This document shows, in pieces, positions 1 to 10,493 of a stretch of 32,032 nucleotides of DNA. The DNA lies in NCBI GenBank assembly GCA_007116075.1, contig SKJE01000023.1, positions 1 to 32,032 on the forward strand, in the 5' to 3' direction. Both the position numbers and the translations under genes were made by a program. The stretch comes from Spirochaetia bacterium. Its GTDB lineage: Bacteria; Spirochaetota; Spirochaetia; PWKH01. Position 1 is the stretch's first letter, and every line of letters begins with the position of its first letter. The notes beneath the pieces were generated by a model. It was not told the DNA's origin, searched no databases, and saw only the letters and a program-made list of their open reading frames with translations.

Positions 1-16
1 CTGACCGAAGTATATA

Positions 17-634
17 CTAATCCATGATAATCCAGTCAGCACGATACCGGGTCTGTTCAATAAGCCTGGCATTGGGTATGTCCGTATTCTGGATCTTCTG
101 TGCTATTTCTTCCTGAGATATGTTCTTCAATTGGTGCCGCAGGGCAACCCGCTTGATAGCTGTTTCAATCGGCGTATCAAGGTAACAGACCATGTCGAGA
201 TGTTCCCTAACATGCACCCAGAGCCCCTCATGCAGCAGCAGGTAGTTTCCCTCCACGATGATCACCTGATGCTCCGGAGTGACCTCAATCTGATCAGCTA
301 CAGGTTCATGCAGAGACCTACAGTAGCCAGGACAAAAAACTGTACGATGTGGTGATGATTTCAATGTCTCAAGACATGCAAGAAATCCCTTCACATCAAA
401 TGTTTCCGGAGATCCCTTTCGTGCAGTCAACCCCCGATGGCGCAGTTCATTATTCGAAAGATGAAAACCATCCATGGGAACCGTCCTGGCCGGCAGACAT
501 GCTTCCAACCGTCCAGCTAAAGTTGACTTACCGGATCCGGGAATCCCCGTGATACCCAGCATCATCCTTTTCCCAGGAGTCAGCAGCTTCTGTATGTGCC
601 GGGCTGCTTCCTCGGCATGAATTATGATGTTCAT
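17..634 (-). CDS. P-loop nucleoside/pantothenate kinase-like protein (uridine kinase-like superfamily)
   Basis: 205-aa ORF with Walker A GITGIPGSGKST, then PMDGFHLSN and VIIVEGNYLLL motifs typical of the PanK/URK-like family. Confidence 0.8.
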   Translation of the reverse strand: MNIIIHAEEAARHIQKLLTPGKRMMLGITGIPGSGKSTLAGRLEACLPARTVPMDGFHLSNNELRHRGLTARKGSPETFDVKGFLACLETLKSSPHRTVFCPGYCRSLHEPVADQIEVTPEHQVIIVEGNYLLLHEGLWVHVREHLDMVCYLDTPIETAIKRVALRHQLKNISQEEIAQKIQNTDIPNARLIEQTRYRADWIIMD

Positions 635-655
635 CTTCAGCTTCCACCTTCTTCA

Positions 656-685
656 TTGATCATGTACTCCAGAGTCCCTTATAAT
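656..685 (+). promoter_or_regulatory. Candidate sigma70-like promoter for the plus-strand GerMN-like gene
   Basis: TTGATC (656-661), 18-nt spacer, TATAAT (680-685). Confidence 0.4.
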
Positions 686-695
686 CTCTGCGGCA

Positions 696-1316
696 GTGTT
701 ATCTACTGTTTATCCCTTGTCCATCCGGCAGGTGTTAAGGTATCCTGCTTGTATGGCACAGTGGTGGAATGACCGGGACATCCCCTTAATCCTCTGGATC
801 CTGTTGGCTGTAGTGATCATCCTCACCATGGTCCTCACGATCCCGAAGATTCTTGGATTTGCAGCAAGCTATGAGTCCATGATCACTTCCGCTGCCCAGC
901 AGGCTCCACCTGACAGACCGGCAATTCAGCGGGCCTTGGTGAACGTTTCCGCAGGTGAATTTACAGCAGAACTGACCGATTATCCCCACGCTCCCGCATC
1001 AGATACTTGGACTGTCTATGACCGGCTCATCTCTACCCTGATAAAACCCCCAGTACTGGAGGAACTTTCGGATGGATATGTGTCACTTATCCCTGAGGGT
1101 ACTCGATATATCGGTTCCCAGGTGATCAGGAGAACCCTCTATGTTGAATTCTCTGAAGAATTCTTTGCCCCCCACCTCCTCGGGGATAAAGGGTACCATG
1201 CCATGCTGGATCAGCTTACAATAACCCTTTCCCGGGCAGCGGGCATTGACCAGGTACTGCTGGTATCAGGAGGGAGCGCAGCGGGAGAGCCTATTGCCCT
1301 TCCCCGGCAGCAGTGA
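696..1316 (+). CDS. Membrane-anchored GerMN-domain-like protein
   Basis: 206-aa ORF with an N-terminal hydrophobic helix (IPLILWILLAVVIILTMVLTI) and C-terminal RRTLYVEFSEEF resembling GerMN domains. ORF track starts at a GTG; an ATG at 753 is an alternative start. Confidence 0.6.
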   Translation: MLSTVYPLSIRQVLRYPACMAQWWNDRDIPLILWILLAVVIILTMVLTIPKILGFAASYESMITSAAQQAPPDRPAIQRALVNVSAGEFTAELTDYPHAPASDTWTVYDRLISTLIKPPVLEELSDGYVSLIPEGTRYIGSQVIRRTLYVEFSEEFFAPHLLGDKGYHAMLDQLTITLSRAAGIDQVLLVSGGSAAGEPIALPRQQ

Positions 1317-2037
1317 CTGGGACCAGCAATGCAAGATACTCCATATTCCCCTTCCTGCCCGTAATCGGGGATGCGGTCATGGCACTCACTGCAACCCCCT
1401 CATCAGCAAGATCCTGGACAATCTCCTCAATCAGCTGCATTCGCTGCGCTTCATCATGGACCACGCCGGTAAATAAGGGATCATCCCTCAGTTCAAACTG
1501 CGGCTTGATCAGTGCAATAAGCCAGGAGTGTCTTGTCATGGAAAGAATGTGACTTGCAGCCCCGCGGATAGAGCGGAAGGAGAGATCAGCAACCGCAGCA
1601 TCAAAGCGGTCCTGCCCCGGATCCAGGTCCATAATGTTGGTACGTTCCTTCACTACAACCCGTTCATCGATACGCAGAGTGTAGTCAAGCTGGTTGTATC
1701 CCACATCTACGGCAGTAACCCGCGCTGCACCACGCTGAAGCAGGCAGTGAGTAAATCCTCCAGTGGATGATCCGGCATCAAGCATATCGAGACCCGATAC
1801 ATCGATATCCCATGTTTCCAGGGCATGGAGGAGCTTCTCTCCTCCCCGGGAGACAAAGGGTTTTGTTATGATACTCATACACTGGTCTTCCGGAACTAAC
1901 AACCGGGGGTCATGGGGACGGGAACCCTGCAGATCAAGTTCCCTGCAGTAGATCATCGACAGCAGCTCTTTTCTGGAGTATTCGCTGAACTGATCGCAGG
2001 CAACGTCAATTAAGGGACTTCTCTTCATCCGGCTCAT
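1291..2037 (-). CDS. tlyA: TlyA-family rRNA methyltransferase / hemolysin-like protein
   Basis: VSRGGEKLLHAL, LDAGSSTGGFTHCLLQRGAARVTAVDVGYNQL and ALIKPQFE motifs of the TlyA/FtsJ-like family. Confidence 0.85.
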   Translation of the reverse strand: MSRMKRSPLIDVACDQFSEYSRKELLSMIYCRELDLQGSRPHDPRLLVPEDQCMSIITKPFVSRGGEKLLHALETWDIDVSGLDMLDAGSSTGGFTHCLLQRGAARVTAVDVGYNQLDYTLRIDERVVVKERTNIMDLDPGQDRFDAAVADLSFRSIRGAASHILSMTRHSWLIALIKPQFELRDDPLFTGVVHDEAQRMQLIEEIVQDLADEGVAVSAMTASPITGRKGNMEYLALLVPVTAAGEGQ

Positions 2038-2831
2038 ATATGTAACCGTTTATATATCCTCTCGATGGTCAGGGTTTTACCGGTTTCACTATCTATCTCG
2101 AGAAACACCCCGTTGATCATGGAGCTGTGATCCGCTACCTCACTCTTCAGGGGCATCTGGGTCAGCTGCCGCTCCACCGACAGTTCAGGGATACTCCCGA
2201 TGACACTGTCCTCCGGTCCGGTCATACCAGCATCCGTAATATAGGCAGTCCCTCCGGGCAAGATACGCTCATCAGCGGTCTGCACATGGGTATGGGTTCC
2301 CAGCACTGCAGAGACCGAACCATTCAGGTAGTATGCCAGGGACTCCTTCTCTTCGGGCTGTTCTGCATGGAAGTCCACGATAATCACCGATGTTTTATGT
2401 TTCAAGATCTCCACCAGTTCCCGGCCTACCCGAAAGGGACAGTCCGTAGGCGGCAGGCTCCTTCTCCCCTGGAGGTTCACCACCCCCACCGGACCTGCCT
2501 TGGTCTGGAAAAGCACGCTCCCCTTACCGGGGACCCGGGGAGGATAATTACCTGGCCTAAGCAGGATAGGATTATCCTCCAGCATGGGAATGATATCCCG
2601 GTGCTGCCAAATATGGTTACCCGAGGTGATCACGTCAATACCGTTGCTGGTAAGCTGATGCACCTGCTCTCCGGTGATACCGAACCCGTCAGCGGCGTTT
2701 TCACCGTTGGCGATAACGATATCACTTTTATATTCCTTAATGAGTCCCTTTAATCCTACAAAAACAGCTCTGCATCCGGGCTGACCACAAATGTCGCCCA
2801 GAAACAGAGCCCTCACACTTTTTTTTGACAA
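2034..2831 (-). CDS. ymdB: YmdB-family metallophosphoesterase (TTG start in ORF track)
   Basis: LFLGDICGQPGCRAV, VIANGENAADGFGIT, VITSGNHIWQH, IIVDFHAE and GTHTHVQTAD motifs; directly downstream of rny as in many bacteria. Confidence 0.88.
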   Translation of the reverse strand: MSKKSVRALFLGDICGQPGCRAVFVGLKGLIKEYKSDIVIANGENAADGFGITGEQVHQLTSNGIDVITSGNHIWQHRDIIPMLEDNPILLRPGNYPPRVPGKGSVLFQTKAGPVGVVNLQGRRSLPPTDCPFRVGRELVEILKHKTSVIIVDFHAEQPEEKESLAYYLNGSVSAVLGTHTHVQTADERILPGGTAYITDAGMTGPEDSVIGSIPELSVERQLTQMPLKSEVADHSSMINGVFLEIDSETGKTLTIERIYKRLHI

Positions 2832-2848
2832 GTCTTAGTAACTCTCCG

Positions 2849-4378
2849 TCATCGAGCGTATTCTACCACCCGGGTTTCCCTGATGATAGTCACTTTTATT
2901 CGTCCGGGGTATCGCAGCTCGGTTTCAATCCGCTTAGCTATACCCTTTGCCAATTCCTTCGCTCCGTCATCGGTTACCGCATCGTTGTTAACCAGAATCC
3001 GCAGCTCCCTTCCAGCCTGTATGGCGTACGCTTTATCAACACCATCAAAACTTTCGGAAATCTGCTCCAGGTTTTCCAGGCGCCTAATGTAGTTGCTTAA
3101 GGTCTCCCTTCTGGCTCCCGGACGAGATGCAGAAATCGCATCGGCTATCTGTACAATCACAGACTCTACACAGTTGGGCTCCACATCGTTGTGGTGAGAA
3201 AGGATGGCGTTAATAACCCTTGGATCCTCACCCATCTTCCTAGCCAGATCTGAACCCATCTCAGCATGGTTGGCATCACTTTCTGTTTCAATACCCTTGC
3301 CGATGTCATGGAGAAGTCCTGCCCGTTTTGCAATTTCACGGTCAGCTCCTACCTCAGCTGCGATCATACCTGAAAGCACTGCAACTTCCTTGGAGTGCAT
3401 CAGCACATTCTGACCATAGCTGGTCCTAAAATGAAGCCTGCCAAGCGCCCGGACTCCCTCCTGGCTGATATTATGCAGCTGGAGGTCAAAGATCACCTTT
3501 TCTCCCTCTTCAATAATAACACGGGAGATATCCTTGGCGACCTTCTGGACCACTTCCTCAATACGAGCAGGATGAATCCTGCCGTCCTGAATAAGCCGTT
3601 CCATGGCACCCTTGGCAATCTCTTTTCGTACCGGATCAAAACAGGAAATCACTACCGCCTCAGGTGTATCATCAATAATGATATCCACCCCGGTCAGTGT
3701 CTCCAGAGTCCGGATGTTCCTTCCCTCTCGACCGATGATTCGACCTTTCATCTCATCATTGGGCAGAGTGACTGAACTGATAGCCACCTCGGAACTTACA
3801 TCTGTTGCAATTCGCTGGATCGACCCGACAATAATGTCTCGGGCAACCCGCTCCGCCTTCATCTGAGCTTCCTGCTCAATTTTGTTAATCACCACCTGAG
3901 CATCACGCTTAGCATCGGATTCCATTGAGTCCATGATGAGATGTTTCGCCTCATCACTGCTCAGTCCTGCAACCCGCTCCAGTTCAAGTCTCCATCGATC
4001 CTCTTCCTGAGTAAGCATTTGCTCCTTTCGGTGGAGCTGTTCCTCCCGGTCTGATAACTGTCGTCTCTGAGATTCAAGATCTAACAGTTTTTTTTCTAGA
4101 TTTTCTTCCTTTTGAATAATCCGCCGCTCAGTCTTCTGCTGTTCGATGCGGCGTTCTCTGAATTCACGCTCCTGTTGATTTCTCTCACGTAATAATTCAT
4201 CTCTACCTTCTAAAAGGATTTCTTTTTTCTTAGCTTCAGCGTCCTTCACTGCTTCTGCATTGAGCATATGTGCCCGCTGCTCAGCTGAAGTAAGCTGAAA
4301 TTTGGCAAATAGCCAACGTATTATCCAACCTAGAATCAAACCTAAGAGAGGAAGTGCAATATACATGATCATTGTCAT
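2849..4378 (-). CDS. rny: Ribonuclease Y
   Basis: 509 aa: N-terminal TM helix, long coiled coil, KH domain (GRIIGREGRNIRTLETLTGVDIIIDDTPEAV), HD domain (GLLHDIGKGIE). Confidence 0.95.
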   Translation of the reverse strand: MTMIMYIALPLLGLILGWIIRWLFAKFQLTSAEQRAHMLNAEAVKDAEAKKKEILLEGRDELLRERNQQEREFRERRIEQQKTERRIIQKEENLEKKLLDLESQRRQLSDREEQLHRKEQMLTQEEDRWRLELERVAGLSSDEAKHLIMDSMESDAKRDAQVVINKIEQEAQMKAERVARDIIVGSIQRIATDVSSEVAISSVTLPNDEMKGRIIGREGRNIRTLETLTGVDIIIDDTPEAVVISCFDPVRKEIAKGAMERLIQDGRIHPARIEEVVQKVAKDISRVIIEEGEKVIFDLQLHNISQEGVRALGRLHFRTSYGQNVLMHSKEVAVLSGMIAAEVGADREIAKRAGLLHDIGKGIETESDANHAEMGSDLARKMGEDPRVINAILSHHNDVEPNCVESVIVQIADAISASRPGARRETLSNYIRRLENLEQISESFDGVDKAYAIQAGRELRILVNNDAVTDDGAKELAKGIAKRIETELRYPGRIKVTIIRETRVVEYAR

Positions 4379-4405
4379 ATTCTTCCCCCCAATAGCGTTT
4401 GCTCA

Positions 4406-4435
4406 ATAATAAAGAAAGTCTGTACCCTGTGTCAA
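4406..4435 (-). promoter_or_regulatory. Sigma70-like promoter for rny-ymdB-tlyA
   Basis: Minus strand: TTGACA (4430-4435), 18-nt spacer, TATTAT (4406-4411), about 30 nt before the rny start. Confidence 0.7.
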
Positions 4436-4499
4436 GGAAACAGTACAGTTTCCGGTTCCTGATGCCCTGTTTATCTGGTTTATTTTCACTGTTGTGCAT

Positions 4500-4548
4500 A
4501 AAAAAACACGGCTTATGGATTTTTTTCGATCCATGCCGTGTTTTTCTA
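4500..4548 (-). terminator. Intrinsic terminator downstream of rplQ
   Basis: Minus-strand RNA: AAAAACACGGC.ATGGAT-loop-ATCCAT.AA.GCCGTG followed by a U tract; two stacked perfect stem segments. Confidence 0.88.
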
Positions 4549-4572
4549 TGCTGGTGTTTATAAAGCCGGGAC

Positions 4573-5025
4573 CTATTCTTCTGCCGGCTCTTCAGCAGCA
4601 GGTGCTATTTCCTTCTCTGCTGCCTTCTCTTTTTTCTTTTTCTTCTTAGGCGCATCATCCTCTTTCACATTCCGTTCAACCAGTTCAAGCAGCACCATAT
4701 CTGCTGCGTCACCGGTGCGCTGTCCGAGTTTAAGGATCCTGGTATAGCCGCCGGGACGCTCGCTGTTACGTACTGCAATATCAGTGAACAGCTTTGCAAG
4801 GATCGCCTTATCCTTAATATCCTCTGCAATCACCCGCCGATTGTGTACAGAATCTACCTTAGCCCGGGTGATAGCCTTTTCCGCATGTCGGCGAACCTCG
4901 AGAGCTTTCGCCTTTGTGGTCTCAATCCGCTCGTATCTGAACAGGGATGTCATCATATTCCGGATCATAGCCTTTCGATGAGTACTGGTTCTACTCAACT
5001 TATTAAAGCCCATTTTATGCTTCAT
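4573..5025 (-). CDS. rplQ: 50S ribosomal protein L17 with charged C-terminal extension
   Basis: [29 protein letters not shown] start; follows rpoA (11-nt overlap). Confidence 0.95.
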   Translation of the reverse strand: MKHKMGFNKLSRTSTHRKAMIRNMMTSLFRYERIETTKAKALEVRRHAEKAITRAKVDSVHNRRVIAEDIKDKAILAKLFTDIAVRNSERPGGYTRILKLGQRTGDAADMVLLELVERNVKEDDAPKKKKKKEKAAEKEIAPAAEEPAEE

Positions 5026-6070
5026 TGTCCTCTTCCTTATCCTTTCCCGGTATTCTTGTCGAAGTTTTCAGTACGCTGTAATCGGTCATGCCGAGACTCA
5101 GGTTCCACTCCTTAAGCTTCTCCTTAATCTCACTGAGGGACTTTTTCCCAAAATTTCTTGTCTTGGCAATCTCCTCTTCAGTCCGTTTTGTCAAATCCCC
5201 AATGCTGCGAATATTCGCATTCTTCAGACAGTTACTCGACCGTACTGACAGTTCAAGTTCCTCCACAGGGGTATTGAGAATCATCCGGACCCGCTCTTCC
5301 TCTTCATCAATCTCATCATCACTACTGACTAGATTTTCATCAAAATTGATAAAGATAGTAAAGTGGTCCTTTGCAGTTTTTGCCGCCTCCGCAAGGGCAT
5401 TCTCCGGGGAAATAGTCCCATCGGTAAACACTTCTATGATCAGCTTGTCGTAGTCACTGCGCTGGCCTACCCGGGTATCCTCTACAGAATACTTCACCCG
5501 GCGTACCGGGGAGAATATTGCATCCACCGGGATGGTTCCGATCTCTTCAATATATTTTTCATTCAATTCTGAGGGAACATATCCTCTACCGAGATCAAGC
5601 TGTACCTCCATATCGATATTGGCATGTTCCATCATGGTCATTATAACAAGATCTTCGTTAAAAACCTCCACCTGGTCCTTTGCTAAGGCAGCCCCGGTCA
5701 ATTCACCGGGTCCCTTACACTCAACCAGGAGCACCTTCTGCTCAATCTCCTCAGGGAGCCTGAGCTTCAGTTTCTTCAGGTTACTGATAACCACCGTAGT
5801 ATCTTCGACCACTCCGGGTATTGATTCGTACTCACTGGAGATGGTATGGGGGTTCCCCTCGTCGTCATAACTAGTAAATTTTACTGCGGTGACAGCATAA
5901 CCCTGTATGGAAGACAAAAGGACCCGTCTTAAGGTATTACCTACAGTTGTCCCAAAACCCCGCTCGAAGGGGTAGGCAATAAACTTGCCGTAATCGGGTT
6001 CAACTCTGCTATGCTCAAAGGTAATTCCCTTTGGTTTCTTAAATCCCTTTAACAGGTTTTTTCGCGCCAT
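5015..6070 (-). CDS. rpoA: RNA polymerase subunit alpha
   Basis: [36 protein letters not shown]-type alpha-NTD and alpha-CTD ([22 protein letters not shown]). Confidence 0.97.
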   Translation of the reverse strand: MARKNLLKGFKKPKGITFEHSRVEPDYGKFIAYPFERGFGTTVGNTLRRVLLSSIQGYAVTAVKFTSYDDEGNPHTISSEYESIPGVVEDTTVVISNLKKLKLRLPEEIEQKVLLVECKGPGELTGAALAKDQVEVFNEDLVIMTMMEHANIDMEVQLDLGRGYVPSELNEKYIEEIGTIPVDAIFSPVRRVKYSVEDTRVGQRSDYDKLIIEVFTDGTISPENALAEAAKTAKDHFTIFINFDENLVSSDDEIDEEEERVRMILNTPVEELELSVRSSNCLKNANIRSIGDLTKRTEEEIAKTRNFGKKSLSEIKEKLKEWNLSLGMTDYSVLKTSTRIPGKDKEEDNEA

Positions 6071-6078
6071 GACTACTC

Positions 6079-6714
6079 CTATCTAGAATAGAGCTCGACA
6101 ATCAGCTGTTCGTTGATATCCTCAAGTTCTGTTACTTCACTTCTTCTCGGTACTGCAAGGAAGGTTCCCTTCATAACATCGGGGTCCAACTGGATCCAGG
6201 GATACACCCCTGCCTTGGAATATTCCTTCAGCGCCTCTTTTATGGTCACCATCTTCTGGCTCTGTGCCTTAATGGTAATCTCATCACCCTCTTTGAGGAT
6301 GTAGGAAGGAATGGTTACTTTCTTCCCATTCACCTGGACATGTCCGTGACCTATCAGCTGACGTGCCTGCTTACGGGATGAAGCAAAATGCATCCTGTAT
6401 ACGACATTGTCCAGCCGGCGCTCAAGGAGCATGATCAGCTCTTCACCGGTCTTACCGGGCAGCCTGTCAGCTTCCATGAAGGTTCTATAGAACTGTTTTT
6501 CCAGCATTCCATAGAGCCTTTTGAGTTTTTGCCGCTCTCTGAGCTGCATACCGTAGTCGGTCATTTTCTTGTACCGATCCCGCGGCCCTCTTCCTGGAGC
6601 TCCCTTTTTCTGCGCTATAGGGCACTTACCGGACTTACACCGGTCACCCTTCAACATCAGCTGCCGTTTTTCTGCTCGACAGTACCTGCACTGTGGACCT
6701 ACATATCTAGCCAT
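6079..6714 (-). CDS. rpsD: 30S ribosomal protein S4 (zinc-binding form)
   Basis: CRYCRAEK...CKSGKC zinc motif, [34 protein letters not shown]. Confidence 0.97.
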   Translation of the reverse strand: MARYVGPQCRYCRAEKRQLMLKGDRCKSGKCPIAQKKGAPGRGPRDRYKKMTDYGMQLRERQKLKRLYGMLEKQFYRTFMEADRLPGKTGEELIMLLERRLDNVVYRMHFASSRKQARQLIGHGHVQVNGKKVTIPSYILKEGDEITIKAQSQKMVTIKEALKEYSKAGVYPWIQLDPDVMKGTFLAVPRRSEVTELEDINEQLIVELYSR

Positions 6715-6729
6715 ATATCAACACCCTCA

Positions 6730-7107
6730 CTATACTCTTCTTGTCTTGCGCGGTCTGCAGCCATTGTGCGGCACCGGAGTGACGTCACGAATACTGCGTA
6801 CCTGCAGGCCCAGGGCACCGAGGGACCGCACTGCGGATTCCCGGCCAACACCAGGACCCTTCACATATACATGCACCGAGCGCAGACCGTAATCCATCGC
6901 CTTCTTAGCAGCAGTCTCTGCGGTTGTCTGTGCCGCATAGGGAGTAGATTTCTTTGCTCCCTTAAAACCGAGACCACCGGCACTTGCCCAGGAAACAGTG
7001 TTTCCCTGAAGGTCCGTAATGGTCACTATTGTATTATTGAAGGTAGCCTGTATCTTGACCATTCCTTCATATACTGTCTTTTTGACTTTTCTCTTCACCT
7101 TGGCCAA
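6730..7107 (-). CDS. rpsK: 30S ribosomal protein S11
   Basis: [41 protein letters not shown]-terminal [12 protein letters not shown]. Confidence 0.97.
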   Translation of the reverse strand: MAKVKRKVKKTVYEGMVKIQATFNNTIVTITDLQGNTVSWASAGGLGFKGAKKSTPYAAQTTAETAAKKAMDYGLRSVHVYVKGPGVGRESAVRSLGALGLQVRSIRDVTPVPHNGCRPRKTRRV

Positions 7108-7121
7108 TGTGATATCTCCTC

Positions 7122-7487
7122 TTATTTCTTCTTACCGGCTACAGTCTTCTTCTTACCCTTTCTCGTACGGGAGTTTGTCTTAGTTCGTTGTCCCCGCACC
7201 GGAAGGCCTTTCCTGTGACGCAGTCCACGATAGCATCCAATATCCATCAATCTCTTGATGTTCAGGGCTACCTCAGTCCTCAGACGTCCCTCTACTTTAT
7301 AATCGTTTTCTATCAGCTGCCGTACCTGGTTAATATCCTCTGCAGACAAGTTGTTCATCCTAGTATCGGGATTAATCCCGGCAGATTCACAGATTTTCTT
7401 TGCAGAAGTCTGACCAATTCCATAAATATACGTTAAGGCAATCTTCACCGCTTTGTTGGGAAGATCGATACCAGCAATTCTCGCCAT
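7122..7487 (-). CDS. rpsM: 30S ribosomal protein S13
   Basis: [49 protein letters not shown]. Confidence 0.97.
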   Translation of the reverse strand: MARIAGIDLPNKAVKIALTYIYGIGQTSAKKICESAGINPDTRMNNLSAEDINQVRQLIENDYKVEGRLRTEVALNIKRLMDIGCYRGLRHRKGLPVRGQRTKTNSRTRKGKKKTVAGKKK

Positions 7488-7499
7488 GAACCCGGCCTC

Positions 7500-7613
7500 C
7501 TACCTTTGTCTCTGTTTATGCTTCGGATTGTCGCAGATAATCCGGATCACTCCGTGTCTCCGAATTACCTTGCACTTGTCGCATATTGGTTTCACACTTG
7601 CTCTTACTTTCAT
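7500..7613 (-). CDS. rpmJ: 50S ribosomal protein L36 (C+ zinc form)
   Basis: Hand-translated: [37 protein letters not shown]; too short for the ORF track. Confidence 0.95.
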   Translation of the reverse strand: MKVRASVKPICDKCKVIRRHGVIRIICDNPKHKQRQR

Positions 7614-7624
7614 AGTATTCCCTC

Positions 7625-8947
7625 TTAAAGATTCCTTGACTTGATCTTACCTTTCCGCACCAGCCCGTCATGGTGGTGCATTTTCATGTGCCCCTCGATC
7701 TGTGAGACCGTGTCGAGGGCAACACCCACCATAATTATCAGGGAGGTTCCTCCTATCAGCATCGCTACCGAACCGGGAAATGCGAAAAAACGCTGAACCA
7801 ACGTCGGTATAATCGCGATAAAAGCCAAAAACAGGGCTCCAGGCAACACAATCCGGTTAAGTACACGGGTGAGATACCCTTCAATCTTCTCACTCCGGAT
7901 GCCTGGAATGGAGCCGCCATTATCCCGAATCTGCTTCGCAATTTCTATGGGGTTCAGGGTTACCTGAGTATAGAAATAAGCAAAGAAAATGATCAGCAGG
8001 GTATAGACCACCACATAGGGAGTACCCTGCGGCTGCAGCCATCTGCTGAATCGGGCTAGCCAGTTTATTTCAGGACCCAGTGACGTCGCAATCTGCAGAG
8101 GGAAGGACATAATTGACGAAGCAAAAATGACCGGTATAACCCCCGAGGGGTTAATCTTGAAGGGGATATAGGTACTCTGGGCTCCGTACATCTTCCTTCC
8201 CACGACGCGCTTAGCATAATGCACGGGGATCTTTCTCTGCCCCTGCTGCTCATATACCACCAGACTGATGACCACCACAAACATGGCAGCCACAATAATA
8301 ACAACGACAGGGTTAAGAAACCCGTCTCTCACCGACCGCAACAGGATGAAAATCGCATTAGGCATACGAGCTACAATACCTGCAAAGATCAGCAGTGATA
8401 TTCCGTTTCCAACACCCTTCTGGGTAATCTGCTCACCCATCCAGACGAGGAACATAGTTCCCGTAGTTACCGTCAGCATCGCAATAGGTGCGTAGGCGCT
8501 CATAGGAATAGTGATTGCATTAGGAATAGACCGAGCATATACCGTTACCACGTAAGACTGGATAAGACATACCAGAATCGTTCCGTACCGGGTGTACTGT
8601 TGAATCTTCTTCCTGCCCCCATCTTCCTGGGAAAGCTGCTTCAGCTTCGGAAATACCAGCAGCAGCAGCTGCATGATAATCTGCATAGAAATATAGGGCA
8701 TAATTCCCAGCATGAAGATGGAGAAATTTGTGAATGCACCACCGGAAAAGAAGTTAATATATTCCGTCAGGCCGATTGCACCGGTTGACTCCTGAGCCAT
8801 GAAGTACATCTTCAGTGCATTTGGATTGATCCCCGGTATCGGCAGGGCTACACCAAGCCGAAAAATCATCAGCATCAGGAGTGTAAATCCGATCCGATTC
8901 CTGAGATCTTTCATTCTAAAAATATCTATAAACACATTGTTAGCCAT
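7625..8947 (-). CDS. secY: Preprotein translocase subunit SecY
   Basis: 440 aa, about 10 TM segments; [44 protein letters not shown]. Confidence 0.97.
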   Translation of the reverse strand: MANNVFIDIFRMKDLRNRIGFTLLMLMIFRLGVALPIPGINPNALKMYFMAQESTGAIGLTEYINFFSGGAFTNFSIFMLGIMPYISMQIIMQLLLLVFPKLKQLSQEDGGRKKIQQYTRYGTILVCLIQSYVVTVYARSIPNAITIPMSAYAPIAMLTVTTGTMFLVWMGEQITQKGVGNGISLLIFAGIVARMPNAIFILLRSVRDGFLNPVVVIIVAAMFVVVISLVVYEQQGQRKIPVHYAKRVVGRKMYGAQSTYIPFKINPSGVIPVIFASSIMSFPLQIATSLGPEINWLARFSRWLQPQGTPYVVVYTLLIIFFAYFYTQVTLNPIEIAKQIRDNGGSIPGIRSEKIEGYLTRVLNRIVLPGALFLAFIAIIPTLVQRFFAFPGSVAMLIGGTSLIIMVGVALDTVSQIEGHMKMHHHDGLVRKGKIKSRNL

Positions 8948-8974
8948 CGATCCCTATTCCCGTTTATATCGAGG

Positions 8975-9412
8975 TTATGCCTGAACTGCTCCGCCGGCCT
9001 TCTGCACCTTTTCAGCTGCGCTTGCCGACATTGCCAGACCCTGGATGGTCACCTTCTTGTCAATGTCACCGTTGTTGAGGATTTTAACCTGCACGGAGAA
9101 ACCCTTTACGATGCCCTTTTCCTTCAGGCTCTCCAGGGAAACGACTTCCCCGTCCTGGTAATGTGCGGAAATATCAGCAAGGGATACCGGCTGATAGACC
9201 TTCTTAAATGGATGGTTCGAAAACCCTCTCCGTGCTGTCCGCCGGTAGAGAGGCATCTGACCTCCCTCAAAACCGGGTCGTACACCGCCGCCGGAACGGG
9301 ATTTCTGGCCGTCATGACCGCGTCCGCAGGATCGTCCCTTTCCGGAACCGACCCCGCGTCCTACGATATGTTTCTTTGTATGAGCTCCCTGAGGCGCTTT
9401 CAACTGTGCCAT
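8975..9412 (-). CDS. rplO: 50S ribosomal protein L15
   Basis: MAQLKAPQGAHTKKHIVGRGVGSGKGRSCGRGHDGQKSRSGG. Start trimmed from 9430 to the MAQLK methionine. Confidence 0.93.
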   Translation of the reverse strand: MAQLKAPQGAHTKKHIVGRGVGSGKGRSCGRGHDGQKSRSGGGVRPGFEGGQMPLYRRTARRGFSNHPFKKVYQPVSLADISAHYQDGEVVSLESLKEKGIVKGFSVQVKILNNGDIDKKVTIQGLAMSASAAEKVQKAGGAVQA

Positions 9413-9413
9413 A

Positions 9414-9614
9414 TCAATCAATCTCCTCAACCTTCACCAAGTGCGCTACTATACCTACCATCCCGAGGATGGAGGGAGACGCATCATGTTCCACTGAGCT
9501 CCCAATCCGCTTCAGCCCCAGGGCTTTAACAGATTTCCGCTGTTTGGGTTTACTTCCTATCACACTTCGGACCAATGAGATCCGGATCTTCTTGACGCTC
9601 TTTTTCTTAGCCAT
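9414..9614 (-). CDS. rpmD: 50S ribosomal protein L30
   Basis: KKIRISLVRSVIGSKPKQRKSVKALGLKRIGSSVEH. Confidence 0.93.
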   Translation of the reverse strand: MAKKKSVKKIRISLVRSVIGSKPKQRKSVKALGLKRIGSSVEHDASPSILGMVGIVAHLVKVEEID

Positions 9615-9617
9615 ACA

Positions 9618-10115
9618 TCAACCCCACATCTCGTTAATCGTAGTACCACGATCCTTGGCGACTTTGTGTGCATCATAGAGGTTATCAAACCCGGCAAACA
9701 CCGCCTTGGTAATATTAATGGTATTCTTGGAACCCAGGGACTTGCACATTACATCATGCACACCGCAGGCATCCATGATCGCGCGAACGGGTCCGCCTGC
9801 TATGACTCCCGTACCGGGAGCAGCTGGCAGCATGAGCACCTTAGCGCTCTTGAATTCTCCAACGATTTCATGGGGAAGCGTTGTCCGCTTCAAGGGTACC
9901 TTGATCATATTTGATTTCGCTTTCTCAATACTCTTGCGAATTGCCTCAGCTACATCGTTAGCCTTACCGAATCCGAAGCCGACCCGTCCGTTCTGGTCTC
10001 CCACAACAGTCAGGGCGGAGAAGGAAAACCGGCGGCCACCCTTTACAACCTTGGCAACTCTGTTGAGCTTGATGAGCTTTTCTACGTATTCCTTGTCCAT
10101 CTTTCTGTCCACCAT
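9618..10115 (-). CDS. rpsE: 30S ribosomal protein S5
   Basis: [41 protein letters not shown]. Confidence 0.97.
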   Translation of the reverse strand: MVDRKMDKEYVEKLIKLNRVAKVVKGGRRFSFSALTVVGDQNGRVGFGFGKANDVAEAIRKSIEKAKSNMIKVPLKRTTLPHEIVGEFKSAKVLMLPAAPGTGVIAGGPVRAIMDACGVHDVMCKSLGSKNTINITKAVFAGFDNLYDAHKVAKDRGTTINEMWG

Positions 10116-10121
10116 ATCCCC

Positions 10122-10481
10122 CTAAAACTTTATCCCAGCTTTTCTGGCACCATCTGCTACGCTCTTTACGATTCCGTGAAAGAGATATCCGTTCCGATCA
10201 AACTTGACCGTCTCGATTTTTTTCTCCTTCAGCCGCTCGCCGATGACAGTGCCCAGTTTCTCCGCATCACTGACATTATTCTTCAGGGATTGCAGGTCAG
10301 TCTCAAGACTGCTGGCCGATGCGAGGGTATGTCCAGCTACATCATCTATCACCTGAACATAGAGGTGCTTATTACTTCTGAGAACGGTCATCCGGGGACA
10401 TACAGCTGTCCCGCTAATTGCTTTACGGATATGGACCTTTCTCCGCAGTCGCCGTTTCTGTTTATTGCTAATTCTTTTCAT
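10122..10481 (-). CDS. rplR: 50S ribosomal protein L18
   Basis: [39 protein letters not shown]. Confidence 0.95.
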   Translation of the reverse strand: MKRISNKQKRRLRRKVHIRKAISGTAVCPRMTVLRSNKHLYVQVIDDVAGHTLASASSLETDLQSLKNNVSDAEKLGTVIGERLKEKKIETVKFDRNGYLFHGIVKSVADGARKAGIKF

Positions 10482-10493
10482 CGTTCTACCCTA

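Noticed and set aside
1147-1164. GAATTC-TCTGAA-GAATTC inverted repeat
   Set aside because: Inside the GerMN-like coding region, explained by the repeated VEFSEEFF codons.
4633-4652. A6-containing poly-Lys stretch in rplQ as a programmed frameshift site
   Set aside because: AAAAAAG is not in the X_XXY_YYZ phase for -1 shifting (codons AAG AAA AAA GAG), and no alternative-frame product is evident.
6388-7218. 276-aa plus-strand ORF antisense to rpsD/rpsK/rpsM
   Set aside because: Fully antisense to well-supported ribosomal genes; composition typical of a shadow ORF.
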